Shown: positions 1 through 9,068, numbered from the stretch's first letter. The stretch is DNA of 64,000 nt from JAJDTQ01 sp965204235 (GCA_965204235.1 OZ241979.1:1612001-1676000), one strand, 5' to 3'. Numbers and translations are program-made. The notes: a model not told the origin generated them from the sequence alone.

Positions 1-1
1 G

Positions 2-1138
2 TGGCTCGCGCTGCTCGGCGCGGGCGCGGCGGTCTTCGCCGCGGACCGGAACTTCTCGCAGTATCCCGGCTTCGCGGAGTACTTTGCGGCGAACCCGCCG
101 GCCGGGGCTGCGGACGAAGACGACCGGGCGCTGGCCCGCCGCCACGCACCGCGCTTCCACCTGCCCGAGGGGCACGAGGGTCCCATCGACTTCTACCGCG
201 ACTACATCGCCCACGGCTACCTGGTGACCGGCGGCGGCGTCCGCGTCGAGAACCCCGGCCCCGCGGAGATGAACCGGCACCGAGACGACCCCCGGGCGGA
301 GTTCGTGCACGTGCCGGGCGGCGCGCCGCCGCACCCCCTGGCGTACGCCGCGGTGGAGCGCACCGACCTGTGGGCGCCCCGGAAAAGCGGGGAGGCGGCC
401 GAGGAGTTCGTGGTCGTCACGTACCACCTGACGTTCCGGGTGAGCGGCCTGCCTGCGGGGTTGTCCCCGGCTCTGGCCATCCCGTTGGGCCTGGTGGCGG
501 ACCTGGACGACTGGCACCAGCTCGACCACTACACCGCGGCGTTCGTGGTGCTGGACGCCGACGAACGCCCCGCGGCCCTTACCCTGCAGCAGCACAACTA
601 CCTGCGCACCTACCTGGTGGGAGAAGCGGTGGAGCTCGGTCCCGACGGACGCTTCGACATCGACGTGGCCATCCGCTCCAACGAGCTCTACCCGCACGCG
701 CCGACGCGAACGTCACGGCGCGCGGTGCGGTCCCTGGACTTCGACGCCAGGGCGTTCATGATGGGGTTCGGCGAGCGGCCCATGATGTCCGCGGACGACA
801 TCACCGACCCCGTTCGCACGGTGGATTACGAGCTCGGGTTCCTGCCCGGCGCCGACGCGTTCTATTCGTTCCACGGCTACCTCGGCGAGCGCCGCACCCT
901 GCCCGGACGCGACGGTCCGCCCGGCGCGCGCTACAACACCCTGCCGGCGCTCAAGCCGCTGCCGGCCCAGGTCCTCGACGGCTACTGGCGCGAGGGCAAC
1001 GCCGGCGACTGGGAGCGGTACCGCCGGAGCCGCGAGGACGGCGCCGGACCCGCGGGCTTCGCCCGGGCCCAGGCCGCGGTCTTCCACCACAACCTGGCCT
1101 GCCTGCGCCAGGGCCGCAGGGGCTGTGCGTTGCAGTAG
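2..1138 (+). CDS. hypothetical protein, 5' end outside the window
   Basis: The reading frame is open from the first bases and ends at a TAG at 1136-1138, so the gene starts upstream of the window. The visible part opens with a hydrophobic stretch (WLALLGAGAAVFA) that could be the end of a membrane helix or signal anchor. A soluble region of about 360 residues follows, rich in Asp, His and aromatic residues (for example DDWHQLDHY). I recognise no family. The frame has the GC-rich third positions expected of a real gene here, and the overlapping frames look like shadows. It is followed by about 100 bp without a gene, and then by the convergent HerA gene. Confidence 0.6.
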   Translation, partial: WLALLGAGAAVFAADRNFSQYPGFAEYFAANPPAGAADEDDRALARRHAPRFHLPEGHEGPIDFYRDYIAHGYLVTGGGVRVENPGPAEMNRHRDDPRAEFVHVPGGAPPHPLAYAAVERTDLWAPRKSGEAAEEFVVVTYHLTFRVSGLPAGLSPALAIPLGLVADLDDWHQLDHYTAAFVVLDADERPAALTLQQHNYLRTYLVGEAVELGPDGRFDIDVAIRSNELYPHAPTRTSRRAVRSLDFDARAFMMGFGERPMMSADDITDPVRTVDYELGFLPGADAFYSFHGYLGERRTLPGRDGPPGARYNTLPALKPLPAQVLDGYWREGNAGDWERYRRSREDGAGPAGFARAQAAVFHHNLACLRQGRRGCALQ

Positions 1139-1236
1139 CGCGGGCGGGCGAACCGCGGCTACGCCTGCTCAGCTTCGGTTAGCGATGCCGTCCAATGGCG
1201 AGCGGGCTTGACGCTCGCCAGCCAGACCAGGAACGG

Positions 1237-3012
1237 CTACCTTCCCACTTCTTGTCGAACTTCCAGTCCATTCGCTTCAAGGAAGGCCTCAACGGTGTTG
1301 AAGGCGTTCAAGAAAAGCGGACTGCCTGAGAACGATAGCGGACTCACCGGGCCGATGGTCATGAACGAGTACTGACGGCTCGCAGCGTCGAAGGCCGAGT
1401 GCGGGTCACGGAACAACTGGTACAGGTCGAGCGCCGTACCGGATGAACCGACGAGTTGCCGGAGAGACTGGAACTCCTGCCCGAGACCCAGGCCGAAGCC
1501 AAAGAAGAAGATACGAAGCTGTTGCAGGATCTCGGGATGAAGGCTCGACAGCGTCTGGCTGATGAAGAGCCAGCCCAAACCGTACTTCCGTGTGGTCCGC
1601 GCCGCGTCGATCAGAACCGACCGCACGCCGCGTGCCGCTTCGTCCTCCCGTGGAAGTTGACGAGGCGCCAAGCGGTGGGCCTCGTCGATGACCACCAAAG
1701 CGTTGAGGCTCTGGTCTTCCTTGTAGAACCTCTCCGCATTCCGTTCCAATCCGTCGAGCAGCCGCTTGATGACCAGGGACTGGATCTTGTCGTTCCATAA
1801 GATCCCCTGAGCCTGTTCCCTCGACAGGTCAATCACGAGGATCGGCCGGGTCGGTCTGTCCGTTGCAAGCAGCCATCGAAGCGCATTGTCCACACTCCTT
1901 GCGCTTTTGCGATCCTCCCGGAACAACTCGGCCACGGGAACCCAGTGTTGGTCGTAGAATTCTTCCGGATCGGCATCCTGTAGGGCCTCGTTGAACCGTG
2001 CCCGAGAAGCCTCGGTTCGGTAGAATACCCGCTGAACCCGCTCGTCCTGCAACAGGTTCCAAGCTCTGTCGAACGACTTCCGGTCGTGGAGGCTCTTGAG
2101 CGTCACCTTGGCCTTCTGCAGGCGGTCCGAGAGAATCCCGCACGCCAACTCCCGGTTCTCGCCCTTCGGAATCGTGAGACGCTCGAAGAACCGGGACTCA
2201 AAGAGGATTTGCTCGAAGAGATCCCACTGATCCAGCACCAGGTTCCGTATGGTAAGCACAACGGCCTGCTTGCCCAACTTACGCACGACGTCGCCAACGG
2301 GCAAAGCAAATTCTCCACTCGGCGCGCCCCCTCGCACATCGCGTGAGAACTCCCCTTGAGGATCGACGACGAGAAGCGCCATCTTGGGATAGCGCGCGTA
2401 TGCCAGAAGGATCATCTTGGCAAGGACCGACTTGCCTGATCCCGTCTTGCCGAAGATCCCCAAGTGATATGCTTCCCCGGCCCCGTCCGGTCCCTGGTCG
2501 AAGTGTTTGAACCAGAGTGGGAGCTTCGGGGTGGAGCCGTACACGTGTCCCAAGTGGAAGATCTGCTCCCGGTAAAGGCGGAGCAACTCGTCGAGCACCG
2601 GATCGGTCACGAGATGGATGGCAGTTCCGGTTGACGGAACGGTGCCGAGGAGGCTCGGCTCGTATCCCGTTGAACCACCTTCCCGGAAGACGGCGCTGAT
2701 GACCATTTGGCCCAGGTGGGTGTCCTGTCGCTCGCTCACCGCATCGACCCGGCCGCGCTGTCGAATGAGGCTGCGCATGGTGGGGTCCTCGTGCCAGATG
2801 TTGCGGAGCTGGATCTCCGTGATCTGACCAAGTGCATAATGGGTGCTCGCGTCTTGCTGGAAACGAAAAAGGGCAAGTTCGCCCACCAGCTTACGGGTCA
2901 CCGCAGTGCCGAGGATGTCCAGCGCGAGTTGGGCAGTGGAAGACGGAGAACCGACGACACCCAGCCTTTCGGTCTGGTCAACGATCTTCCCGAGGTCTGC
3001 TGCGTTCGCCAT
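1237..3012 (-). CDS. herA: HerA-type DNA-translocating ATPase
   Basis: This 591-residue protein is a HerA/FtsK-superfamily helicase-translocase. Residues 1-170 form a beta-rich HAS-barrel-like N-terminus. A Walker A motif (GKTGSGKS) lies at about 188-195, followed by the DPQGEF segment, and a Walker B (LVVIDEAH) is near 440. A later FISQ sensor-like stretch and an Arg-rich C-terminal part follow. HerA hexamers translocate DNA and work with the NurA nuclease. Here the ATG lies 5 bp past the end of a NurA gene, with GGGAG upstream, so the two are one transcript. This length and the pairing with a DUF4338 gene fit a defence role better than housekeeping repair, but that is inference. Confidence 0.9.
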   Translation of the reverse strand: MANAADLGKIVDQTERLGVVGSPSSTAQLALDILGTAVTRKLVGELALFRFQQDASTHYALGQITEIQLRNIWHEDPTMRSLIRQRGRVDAVSERQDTHLGQMVISAVFREGGSTGYEPSLLGTVPSTGTAIHLVTDPVLDELLRLYREQIFHLGHVYGSTPKLPLWFKHFDQGPDGAGEAYHLGIFGKTGSGKSVLAKMILLAYARYPKMALLVVDPQGEFSRDVRGGAPSGEFALPVGDVVRKLGKQAVVLTIRNLVLDQWDLFEQILFESRFFERLTIPKGENRELACGILSDRLQKAKVTLKSLHDRKSFDRAWNLLQDERVQRVFYRTEASRARFNEALQDADPEEFYDQHWVPVAELFREDRKSARSVDNALRWLLATDRPTRPILVIDLSREQAQGILWNDKIQSLVIKRLLDGLERNAERFYKEDQSLNALVVIDEAHRLAPRQLPREDEAARGVRSVLIDAARTTRKYGLGWLFISQTLSSLHPEILQQLRIFFFGFGLGLGQEFQSLRQLVGSSGTALDLYQLFRDPHSAFDAASRQYSFMTIGPVSPLSFSGSPLFLNAFNTVEAFLEANGLEVRQEVGR

Positions 3013-3017
3013 CAGCG

Positions 3018-4196
3018 CTATCTCCCTGCCTCGCTACGGTAGCCGTGCATGGCGAAGAACACCTCACCGATGTCGCCGTCATACTGTTCCGAGATCCGTT
3101 GTGTCGTGACCTGGCGGAAAGCAGGGATCGCTCGGGCGAGCGCCTTCACGGTGCGATCTGCCAGATAGATGGGGTAAGGCTCCAGCATGGAGGGTGTGGC
3201 CGTTTGGTGCTTGATGCCCTGGACCACCGATGCCAGACGGGATGCGTTCGACGCCACACTTGCAGAAAGCTCCACCCGTAGCGCCGGCAGCCAGTCTTGA
3301 GGCTTGTAGTAAAACACCCGAAGGGGATCGACGGCTGCGATGACCTCATCCGCAAGCTCGGCGGCCCGACGCCTTGCCGTATCGGGAAGGTGCTGTGTAT
3401 TCAGGTGCCATGTGATGTTCCCTTCGCTGTCGCGAGGATGTTCCAGCGGACGGGGTTTCGTCAGCTCGCCAGGATTCAGGAGCATCGTCAACATCCCGCG
3501 GTCGTCGTAGTTCTCCGGCCAGCCCATCTCTGTGCCGATCTCGCGCCGGGTCGAGTATTTCGGCAGCCCCACAAAGTGTTTGTCCGACCGTCCGGACCGC
3601 AAGATGGCAAGATAGGCTTCCAGGTAGGTCAAGCAGTTTTCGACGAACTCCCGCGCACAATTTAGCTGCGTGTTGTCAGGCGCCGTGTTGAGGGCCTGAT
3701 TGAAGTAGATGATGGGCAACGTCAACGTGCCGTCCAGCATCGACAAATCGTGCGGAGCCTCGGTGACCAGACACAACTCCTCGCCCAACATTACCGACCG
3801 GAGAACGGTACCGGTATCCGGGCAGTGAGGCTCGGCGGCAACGAAGCTCTTGTGACGAGGGAGTTCCCAGTGCCGCTTCTCGGATGGCGGTGTCAGACCC
3901 TCGACCACCACCGCGGCAGCCGCGGCCAGATCCGTCGTGAGAAGCCGCTCGATGGCGTATGAACCGTCTGCAGCGCACGTGGTCGGCGCCGGCGGATAAC
4001 CCAGCGAGGAGTCGGCAATGAGTGCGCCGGAGCCTTCGAGCTTCCCTCGCAACGCCGCCCGTTCCTCCCTGACTTGCCGGAAAGAGTCCAGCAATTCCCG
4101 TGCGACCGCGGAGGTCTGACCAAGGACCTCATCGACGAGCGCTGCGGGAAGCTCGGCAAAGGGAGCCGAGTCGGCAGGGGACGGGAATTGAGTCAC
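3018..4196 (-). CDS. nurA: NurA-family 5'-3' nuclease
   Basis: This is a NurA-domain nuclease of 392 residues. The diagnostic first catalytic block, A-D-G-S-Y, sits at about residues 76-80 and is followed by a beta strand with an acidic end. A later DGTLTLP block supplies another expected metal-binding Asp. NurA degrades DNA ends as a dimer attached to a HerA hexamer, and the next gene is HerA. I chose the GTG at 4194-4196: it overlaps the TGA of the preceding gene (GTGA) and has a strong GGAGG five bases upstream. A longer frame upstream exists but would lie inside the DUF4338 gene. The assignment is confident at family level. The biological role (repair or defence) is inferred from context. 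Confidence 0.85.
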   Translation of the reverse strand: MTQFPSPADSAPFAELPAALVDEVLGQTSAVARELLDSFRQVREERAALRGKLEGSGALIADSSLGYPPAPTTCAADGSYAIERLLTTDLAAAAAVVVEGLTPPSEKRHWELPRHKSFVAAEPHCPDTGTVLRSVMLGEELCLVTEAPHDLSMLDGTLTLPIIYFNQALNTAPDNTQLNCAREFVENCLTYLEAYLAILRSGRSDKHFVGLPKYSTRREIGTEMGWPENYDDRGMLTMLLNPGELTKPRPLEHPRDSEGNITWHLNTQHLPDTARRRAAELADEVIAAVDPLRVFYYKPQDWLPALRVELSASVASNASRLASVVQGIKHQTATPSMLEPYPIYLADRTVKALARAIPAFRQVTTQRISEQYDGDIGEVFFAMHGYRSEAGR

Positions 4197-5389
4197 GGCG
4201 ACCTCCAGAGACGGTAATCCTCGGGATCGAAGTCCCTGTAGCGATGGTCGCGGGCCGCTCGGGGCAGAAGCCAGCGCTCGCGGAACCATCCGAAGAGATC
4301 GCCCACGGTCCGGTCGTAGTATCGTAGCCGATGGTGGTTACCGCGAAGAAATGGCTGCGTATTGACGGCTAACGGCGCCACGAAGATCTCTCGCCCGATC
4401 CCATGATACAGGAGTTCTCTCGATAGTCCCAGGAGCGGCAACGTCTTCCGAACGAGTTCTCGCCGGTTGCGGAAGCCTTCGCCCCACGATGGGTGCTTTG
4501 CGGTTGCCTTGCAGTGTGCAATGGCGAACTCACGCAGATCAGCGTAGCAGCCGTTGCTGAAGTGAAAATCCCCCGATCCACGGGTGAAGCCCACACTCTG
4601 GAATACCCGCTGCTCCCCGTACCGAAGCCGGTTGTACAACGCGGATCGGCCGAGCGCGGAAGTCGTGGTCAGAACGGCCAGACGGCCGTCCAACGGCTGG
4701 CGGCTGATGGTGGATGACCGTCCATCGTATCTGTTCCGAAACGCCTCTCGGACCTCCCGGCTGGTAGCGAGCAGGGCGACGAGCTTACCGCAGAGAAGGT
4801 GGGAATATGGCGGCACCGCTCCCAGAACGAACAAGTCCATGACACATTGCAGGCGTTTCTTCCTGGCATCGAGATCCCACCCTATCCACTGGTCACGGGG
4901 CCGGAGTCCGAAGACGGGATCGCCAAGCCCGAAGATACCCACCAACTTGCCGTTCGATTCGTCGTAGATCACGAACCTCAAGCGCCGTCCATACCCCGCG
5001 GATACCGGGATACTCCAATGCAAGCGGGCGTAGCGGAACAGAAGCTCGTCCTCGGAGTTTCGCTCTACCGCGACAAGCCGCGGCTGAATCCTTTCGGGGA
5101 CGACTTCCTTACCGGCCGCGACATACGACAACAACCGATCTTCGTGACGTTCCAGACCGGGACGACTCCGCGCGACATTGTGCTTGACTGCCTCCTGATG
5201 AAGCGTTCTGAGCTTGTCTTTGTCCTTGTCGTCCGGAGAAACGAGCCGCCCCGCTCGAATCCGGAAACCCTGCTTGCGCAACGACTGGACGATCCGAGAG
5301 CGTAGTCGGTTCGTTTCCGGGGCGGAGTACGTTGTGGGAAACGTCATTTGGCGTCCCGCCCCTCGGTACACATGCCTCGATAATCGCAT
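4193..5389 (-). CDS. DUF4338 (DruA-like) protein, first gene of a HerA-NurA operon
   Basis: This protein of about 398 residues matches the DUF4338 family, whose best known member is DruA of the Druantia anti-phage system. Seen here are an N-terminal block with DKDKLR.LHQEA, then LVGIFGLGDPVFGLR, the RDQWIGWD signature and the Leu-rich helix with LLCGKLVALLAT typical of the family. It ends in TGA overlapping the GTG of nurA. The start at 5389 has AGGA ten bases upstream; an ATG at 5347 (MTFPTT) is the alternative. The frame stays open further upstream into a MITE, but that part is repeat-derived. DUF4338 in front of NurA and HerA, rather than beside Druantia B-E genes, is unusual. The molecular function of DUF4338 is not settled. 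Confidence 0.75.
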   Translation of the reverse strand: MRLSRHVYRGAGRQMTFPTTYSAPETNRLRSRIVQSLRKQGFRIRAGRLVSPDDKDKDKLRTLHQEAVKHNVARSRPGLERHEDRLLSYVAAGKEVVPERIQPRLVAVERNSEDELLFRYARLHWSIPVSAGYGRRLRFVIYDESNGKLVGIFGLGDPVFGLRPRDQWIGWDLDARKKRLQCVMDLFVLGAVPPYSHLLCGKLVALLATSREVREAFRNRYDGRSSTISRQPLDGRLAVLTTTSALGRSALYNRLRYGEQRVFQSVGFTRGSGDFHFSNGCYADLREFAIAHCKATAKHPSWGEGFRNRRELVRKTLPLLGLSRELLYHGIGREIFVAPLAVNTQPFLRGNHHRLRYYDRTVGDLFGWFRERWLLPRAARDHRYRDFDPEDYRLWRSP

Positions 5390-5501
5390 GCCTTGCGCTT
5401 CCTGAGTGCAGGAGTGGCCGGCAAGGTGCTGGTGCTGAGTTGGAGGTTGTGGCCCCCATGCTGGACGGCTTTCCGTTGAGAAGGCGTTAGATCCATATTG
5501 A

Positions 5502-5611
5502 GAAACCTCTGATCCATTCTGGCTTGAGGCGCCTCTCCCTACGGAAAAGCGCGTCCTTCGACTTCGCTTCGCTACGCTCAGGACGAACGGAGGCAATTGT
5601 TCAGAGTTTCC
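5502..5611. repeat. 110-bp MITE, copy 1, with TTGA target duplication
   Basis: This is a full copy of the dispersed element that recurs through the window. Its ends are imperfect inverted repeats of GGAACCTCTGAACAATT. The core contains GAGGCGCCTCTCCCTA and the sequence CTTCGCTTCGCTACGCTC. It is flanked by TTGA at 5498-5501 and 5612-5615, which looks like a 4-bp target duplication. It lies upstream of the DUF4338 gene. Confidence 0.8.
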
Positions 5612-5832
5612 TTGAGTCCCCTTCGCTACGCATCCCTTACCTTACCGGGGCCACTACCGCCGCACTCCGGCCATTGGGCGTCTTCCGTTCGCCAGCCGCA
5701 TGAGCCTTGACTGCCTGCAACCGCGGATCATGGATGTCCATCGTTGGTCCGCATGATCGAAACATATTGAAACGGATGTTTTCGTGCAAGGGTTCCTCCG
5801 GCCTTCGTGTACGCGTCGAGTCTCGGTGACGG
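5612..5832. other. intergenic stretch without a supported gene
   Basis: This stretch lies between the MITE and the MgtE fragment. I see no convincing coding frame, RNA gene or terminator. It is probably decayed sequence left by rearrangement. Confidence 0.4.
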
Positions 5833-6093
5833 CTACGCCTGGATCGCCGTAGCCACCACGAGGTAGAGGGTGGTGCCCAGGAGGTCGTTGAAGGCGGTGA
5901 CCAGGGGGCCGGCGGCCACCGCGGGGTCCCGCTTCAGCTTGTAGAACACGATGGGCTGCACGGTTCCCACGAGCGCGGCGACGGTGACGGAGGTGACCAT
6001 GCCGATGAGCACGGCCAGGGCCAGCTTGACGATGTCCGGGCTTCCCATGTTGATGAGGTAGCTGGCGGCCGCGGTGATGAGGCCGCATCTCAC
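5833..6093 (-). pseudogene. mgtE: C-terminal fragment of an MgtE-type magnesium transporter
   Basis: The 86-residue frame encodes the last two to three membrane helices of an MgtE magnesium channel, including the conserved KRDPAVAAGPLVTAFNDLLG segment before the final helix. Intact MgtE is about 450 residues; here the cytosolic N and CBS domains and the first helices are gone. The upstream break coincides with a half copy of the dispersed MITE starting near 6095, so repeat-associated deletion is the likely cause. The fragment has a possible ATG but no good ribosome binding site, and I regard it as non-functional. Confidence 0.7.
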
Positions 6094-6094
6094 G

Positions 6095-6151
6095 CTTTCA
6101 TAGGGAGAGGCGCCTCAAGCCGGAACGGATCAGAAATTGTCCAGAGTCTCC
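6095..6151. repeat. half copy of the 110-bp MITE
   Basis: The GGGAGAGGCGCCTCAAGCC arm and the terminal repeat are present, but the central core seen in full copies is missing. It marks the breakpoint of the truncated MgtE gene and sits directly upstream of sthA. Confidence 0.6.
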
Positions 6152-6201
6152 TATAGCCATAACGGGCGTCATCGGGCAAGATACGAGGGCGGGAGACGGA
6201 C

Positions 6202-7677
6202 ATGGCAGGATACGACTTCGATCTGGTCTGCATCGGCAGCGGACCCGCGGGACAGCGCGCCGCCATACAGGCGGCCAAGGCGGGGCAGAAGGTGGCGGTG
6301 GTGGAGCGGCAGCGCTTCGTCGGCGGCGTGTGCGTGGACCGCGGCACCATCCCTTCCAAGACCTTTCGCGAAGCGGTCCGCCGGGTTTACTCCAGGCCCG
6401 GCCTGGAGGGGATGGACCCGTTCTCCACCAGCGTCCGGACCCGACCCACCATGCAACAGTTGGTGGGCCACGTGCATCGGGTGATCCAGCGGGAGATCGC
6501 GGTGGTGGACGACGCCCTGGGCCGGAACGACGTCAAGGTCCTCCACGCCCAGGCGGAGTTCGTGGACGCGCACACCATCCGGCTCGAGGCCGACGGGGAA
6601 CGGCGCGTGGTCACCACCCGCAAGGTCCTGATCGCGGTGGGCACCCAGGCCGGCAAGCCCCGGGGCATGGAGCCGGACGGTCGGACCCTGATCACGTCGG
6701 ACGACATCCTCACCCTCGAAGAGTTGCCGCAGACCATGGCGGTGGTGGGGGCCGGCGTCATCGGCATCGAATACGCTTCCATGTTCGCCGCCCTGGGGGT
6801 GCGCGTCACCGTCATCGACGCGCGCGACCGTCCGCTGGAGTTCATGGACCACGAGATCATCGACGAACTGCTGCATCAACTCCGCAAGGAGGACGTGACC
6901 TTCCGTTGCGGCGACGCGGTGGAGCAGGTGGAGATCGTCGAGACCCCGCGCCGCCAGGGACTGCTGCGGCTCGCGTCGGGCAAGTACCTGGTGGCCGACG
7001 TGATACTGGTCTCGTCGGGCCGCCAGGGGGCGTCTTCCACCCTGAACCTCGGGGCGGTGGGCATCGAGGCCGACGAACGCGGGCGGCTCCGGGTGGACGA
7101 GGACTACCGCACCTCCGCGGACAACATCTGGGCGGCCGGCGACGTCATCGGCTTCCCCGCCCTGGCGGCCATGTCGTCGGAGCAGGGCAGGCTGGCGGCC
7201 TGCCGCATGTTCGACGTGGAAGCGGAGCCCATCGGCCACCACTACCCCATCGGCATCTACGCCATCCCGGAGCTCTCCTCGGTGGGGGCCACGGAGGAAG
7301 AGCTGACCCGTCGGAAGGTCCCCTACGAGACCGGGGTCGCGCGGTACAAGGAGATCTCCCGCGGCATCATCCTCGGCGACGACTCCGGCATGTTCAAGAT
7401 GCTGTTCCACCGGGACGACGGGCGTCTCCTCGGTTGCCACTGCATCGGCAGCGGGGCCACGGAGCTCATCCACGTGGGACAGGCGGTGCTGGGACTGGGC
7501 GGGGGGCTGGACTACTTCCTCAAGACCGTCTTCAACTATCCGACCCTGGCCGAGTGCTACAAGACCGCAGCCTTCCACGCCGCCAACAAGCTGGCCCTGG
7601 TAAGCCAAGCCAAGACCTTCATCGAAGAAGGCGACTCCGCGGGAGACCGCGACGGCGCCGAGTCCGCCGGGTCCTGA
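6202..7677 (+). CDS. sthA: soluble (Si-specific) NAD(P)+ transhydrogenase
   Basis: This 491-residue flavoprotein of the pyridine nucleotide-disulfide reductase family matches SthA. It moves hydride between NADPH and NAD+ in the cytosol to balance the two pools. The FAD-binding GSGPAG lies at residues 12-17, and the second dinucleotide site VVGAGVIGIEYASMF near 182. In place of the redox disulfide of lipoamide dehydrogenases it has GGVCVDRGTIPSKT, where the second Cys is Thr; this is the feature that separates SthA from Lpd or glutathione reductase. The C-terminal dimerisation domain is complete. The start has GGGAG eight bases upstream. Its stop codon sits at the edge of a partial MITE. Confidence 0.9.
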   Translation: MAGYDFDLVCIGSGPAGQRAAIQAAKAGQKVAVVERQRFVGGVCVDRGTIPSKTFREAVRRVYSRPGLEGMDPFSTSVRTRPTMQQLVGHVHRVIQREIAVVDDALGRNDVKVLHAQAEFVDAHTIRLEADGERRVVTTRKVLIAVGTQAGKPRGMEPDGRTLITSDDILTLEELPQTMAVVGAGVIGIEYASMFAALGVRVTVIDARDRPLEFMDHEIIDELLHQLRKEDVTFRCGDAVEQVEIVETPRRQGLLRLASGKYLVADVILVSSGRQGASSTLNLGAVGIEADERGRLRVDEDYRTSADNIWAAGDVIGFPALAAMSSEQGRLAACRMFDVEAEPIGHHYPIGIYAIPELSSVGATEEELTRRKVPYETGVARYKEISRGIILGDDSGMFKMLFHRDDGRLLGCHCIGSGATELIHVGQAVLGLGGGLDYFLKTVFNYPTLAECYKTAAFHAANKLALVSQAKTFIEEGDSAGDRDGAESAGS

Positions 7678-7742
7678 AAGCGCGTCCTTCGACTTCGCTT
7701 CGCTACGCTCAGGACGAACGGGGGCAGTTGTTCCGCGTTTCC
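7676..7742. repeat. partial MITE at the 3' end of sthA
   Basis: This is the right half of the dispersed element (core plus terminal GTTTCC), starting at the sthA stop codon. It is in opposite orientation to the full copy at 7817-7926. The pair could fold into a long hairpin at the convergent ends of sthA and the glycosyltransferase. Confidence 0.65.
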
Positions 7743-7816
7743 TTCCGTTCACCCTGAGCGTAGCGCCAGCGGAGTCGAAGGGCGCACGCTGGCGGCATCT
7801 ACGCGAATCCACTCAA

Positions 7817-7926
7817 GGAACCCCTGAACAATTACCTCCGTTCGTCCTGAGCGTAGCGAAGCGAAGTCGAAGGACGCGCTTTCACATGGGGCGAGGCGCT
7901 TCGAGCCGGAATTGTTCAGAGGTTCC
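7817..7926. repeat. 110-bp MITE, copy with 17-bp ends and TCAA duplication
   Basis: This is the cleanest copy. The terminal inverted repeats are GGAACCCCTGAACAATT and, on the other strand, GGAACCTCTGAACAATT. TCAA flanks both sides (7813-7816 and 7927-7930). The right TCAA contains the stop codon of the glycosyltransferase, so insertion was exactly at the gene end. Confidence 0.85.
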
Positions 7927-8949
7927 TCAATATGGCGACCGCCAGCGGTCCTCTTCGACGGGTTCGAGCAGCGACGCGAACCGCCGGGTCGCCTCCAGCC
8001 AAGTGTGCCGGCGGGCGTAGGCCACACAGTCCTCCGGGTCGAGCGCCAGGGCGCCCAGCACCGCGGCGCGAAGGTCCCGGTCCAGGACCCCCGTCTTTCC
8101 GTTCTGCACCACGTCCAACGGGCCGGTGACGGGAAAGGCCGCCACCGGCACGCCGCAGGCCATGGCTTCGAGCAGGACGAGGCCGAAGGTATCGGTCAGG
8201 CTCGGAAAGACGAGCACGTCCGCGGCGGCCACATGGGCCGCGAGCTCCTCGCCTTGCTTCCGCCCCACGAACCGGACGCCGGGGTACCTGGATTCCAGAC
8301 CCCGCAGGTCCGGCCCGTCTCCCACCACGTACTTGATCCCCGGCAAGTCGAGGGCCAGGAACGCCTCGACGTTCTTCTCCGCGGCCACGCGCCCCATGTA
8401 CAGGGACACCGGCCGCGGCCCCGGCAGGAAGGACTTGGAGCCGGGCTTGAACAGGGTCGTGTCCACGCCCCGGGTCCACAGGGCGAGGTTCTCGAAGCCG
8501 CGTCCCCGGAGGCGCTCGGCCAGGGAGGGGGTGGCCACCAGGGTGCGGGCCGCACTGCCGTGGAACCGCCGCAGCCAGGCATAGGACCAGCGCAACGGCA
8601 ACGGGACGTGCGCGCGGAGGTACTCGGGGAACAGGGTATGGAACGCCGTGGTGAAGGGGACGCCCAGGCGGCGGCACACGGACCGGGCGGCGTATCCGAT
8701 GGGACCTTCCGTGGCGATGTGGACGGCGTGGGGCCTGGACTCGCGCAGGGTTCGTTCGACTCCTCTCTTCGGAAAGAGCGCCAGCCGGATGGACGGGTAG
8801 GTGGGACAGGGCCAGGTGCGGAACTGCAACGGAGTCACGAACACGGTCTCGTGCCCCAGCGCCTCCAGGTGCGCAGCCGTCTGCTCCAGGGTGCGCACCA
8901 CCCCGTTTACCTGCGGCTGCCAAGCGTCGGTGACGACCGCGACCTTCAT
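7927..8949 (-). CDS. glycosyltransferase family 4 (GDP-mannose-dependent type)
   Basis: This 340-residue GT-B fold glycosyltransferase resembles the MgtA/PimB-like alpha-mannosyltransferases. The N-terminal Rossmann half starts with the KVAVVTDAWQPQVNGVV block and has the HIATEGPIG and TAFHTLFPEYL segments. The C-terminal half has YMGRVAAEKNVEAFL, the donor-binding region, and LVFPSLTDTFGLVLLEAMACG with the conserved EAxACG motif. It probably adds mannose to a lipid or polysaccharide on the cytoplasmic face of the membrane. It stands alone between two MITE copies, so no pathway can be read from its neighbours. The start is the ATG right next to the upstream MITE, which may carry its promoter. 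Confidence 0.85.
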   Translation of the reverse strand: MKVAVVTDAWQPQVNGVVRTLEQTAAHLEALGHETVFVTPLQFRTWPCPTYPSIRLALFPKRGVERTLRESRPHAVHIATEGPIGYAARSVCRRLGVPFTTAFHTLFPEYLRAHVPLPLRWSYAWLRRFHGSAARTLVATPSLAERLRGRGFENLALWTRGVDTTLFKPGSKSFLPGPRPVSLYMGRVAAEKNVEAFLALDLPGIKYVVGDGPDLRGLESRYPGVRFVGRKQGEELAAHVAAADVLVFPSLTDTFGLVLLEAMACGVPVAAFPVTGPLDVVQNGKTGVLDRDLRAAVLGALALDPEDCVAYARRHTWLEATRRFASLLEPVEEDRWRSPY

Positions 8950-8958
8950 CCGTGCGAA

Positions 8959-9068
8959 GGAACCTCTGAACGACTGCCCCCGTTCGTCCTGAGCGTAGCG
9001 AAGCGAAGTCGAAGGACGCGCTTTCCCATGGGGAGAGGCGCTTCGAGCCGGAATTGTTCAGAGGTTCC
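8959..9068. repeat. 110-bp MITE with CGAA target duplication
   Basis: This is a full copy in the same orientation as the 7817 copy, flanked by CGAA at 8955-8958 and 9069-9072. It ends 10 bp from the start codon of the glycosyltransferase, in the place where that gene's promoter and ribosome binding site should be. Confidence 0.8.

Noticed and set aside
6169..7812. A 547-codon open frame antisense to sthA
   Set aside because: It is the mirror of a well-supported gene in very GC-rich DNA, has Arg/His/Gly-rich composition and no family motif.
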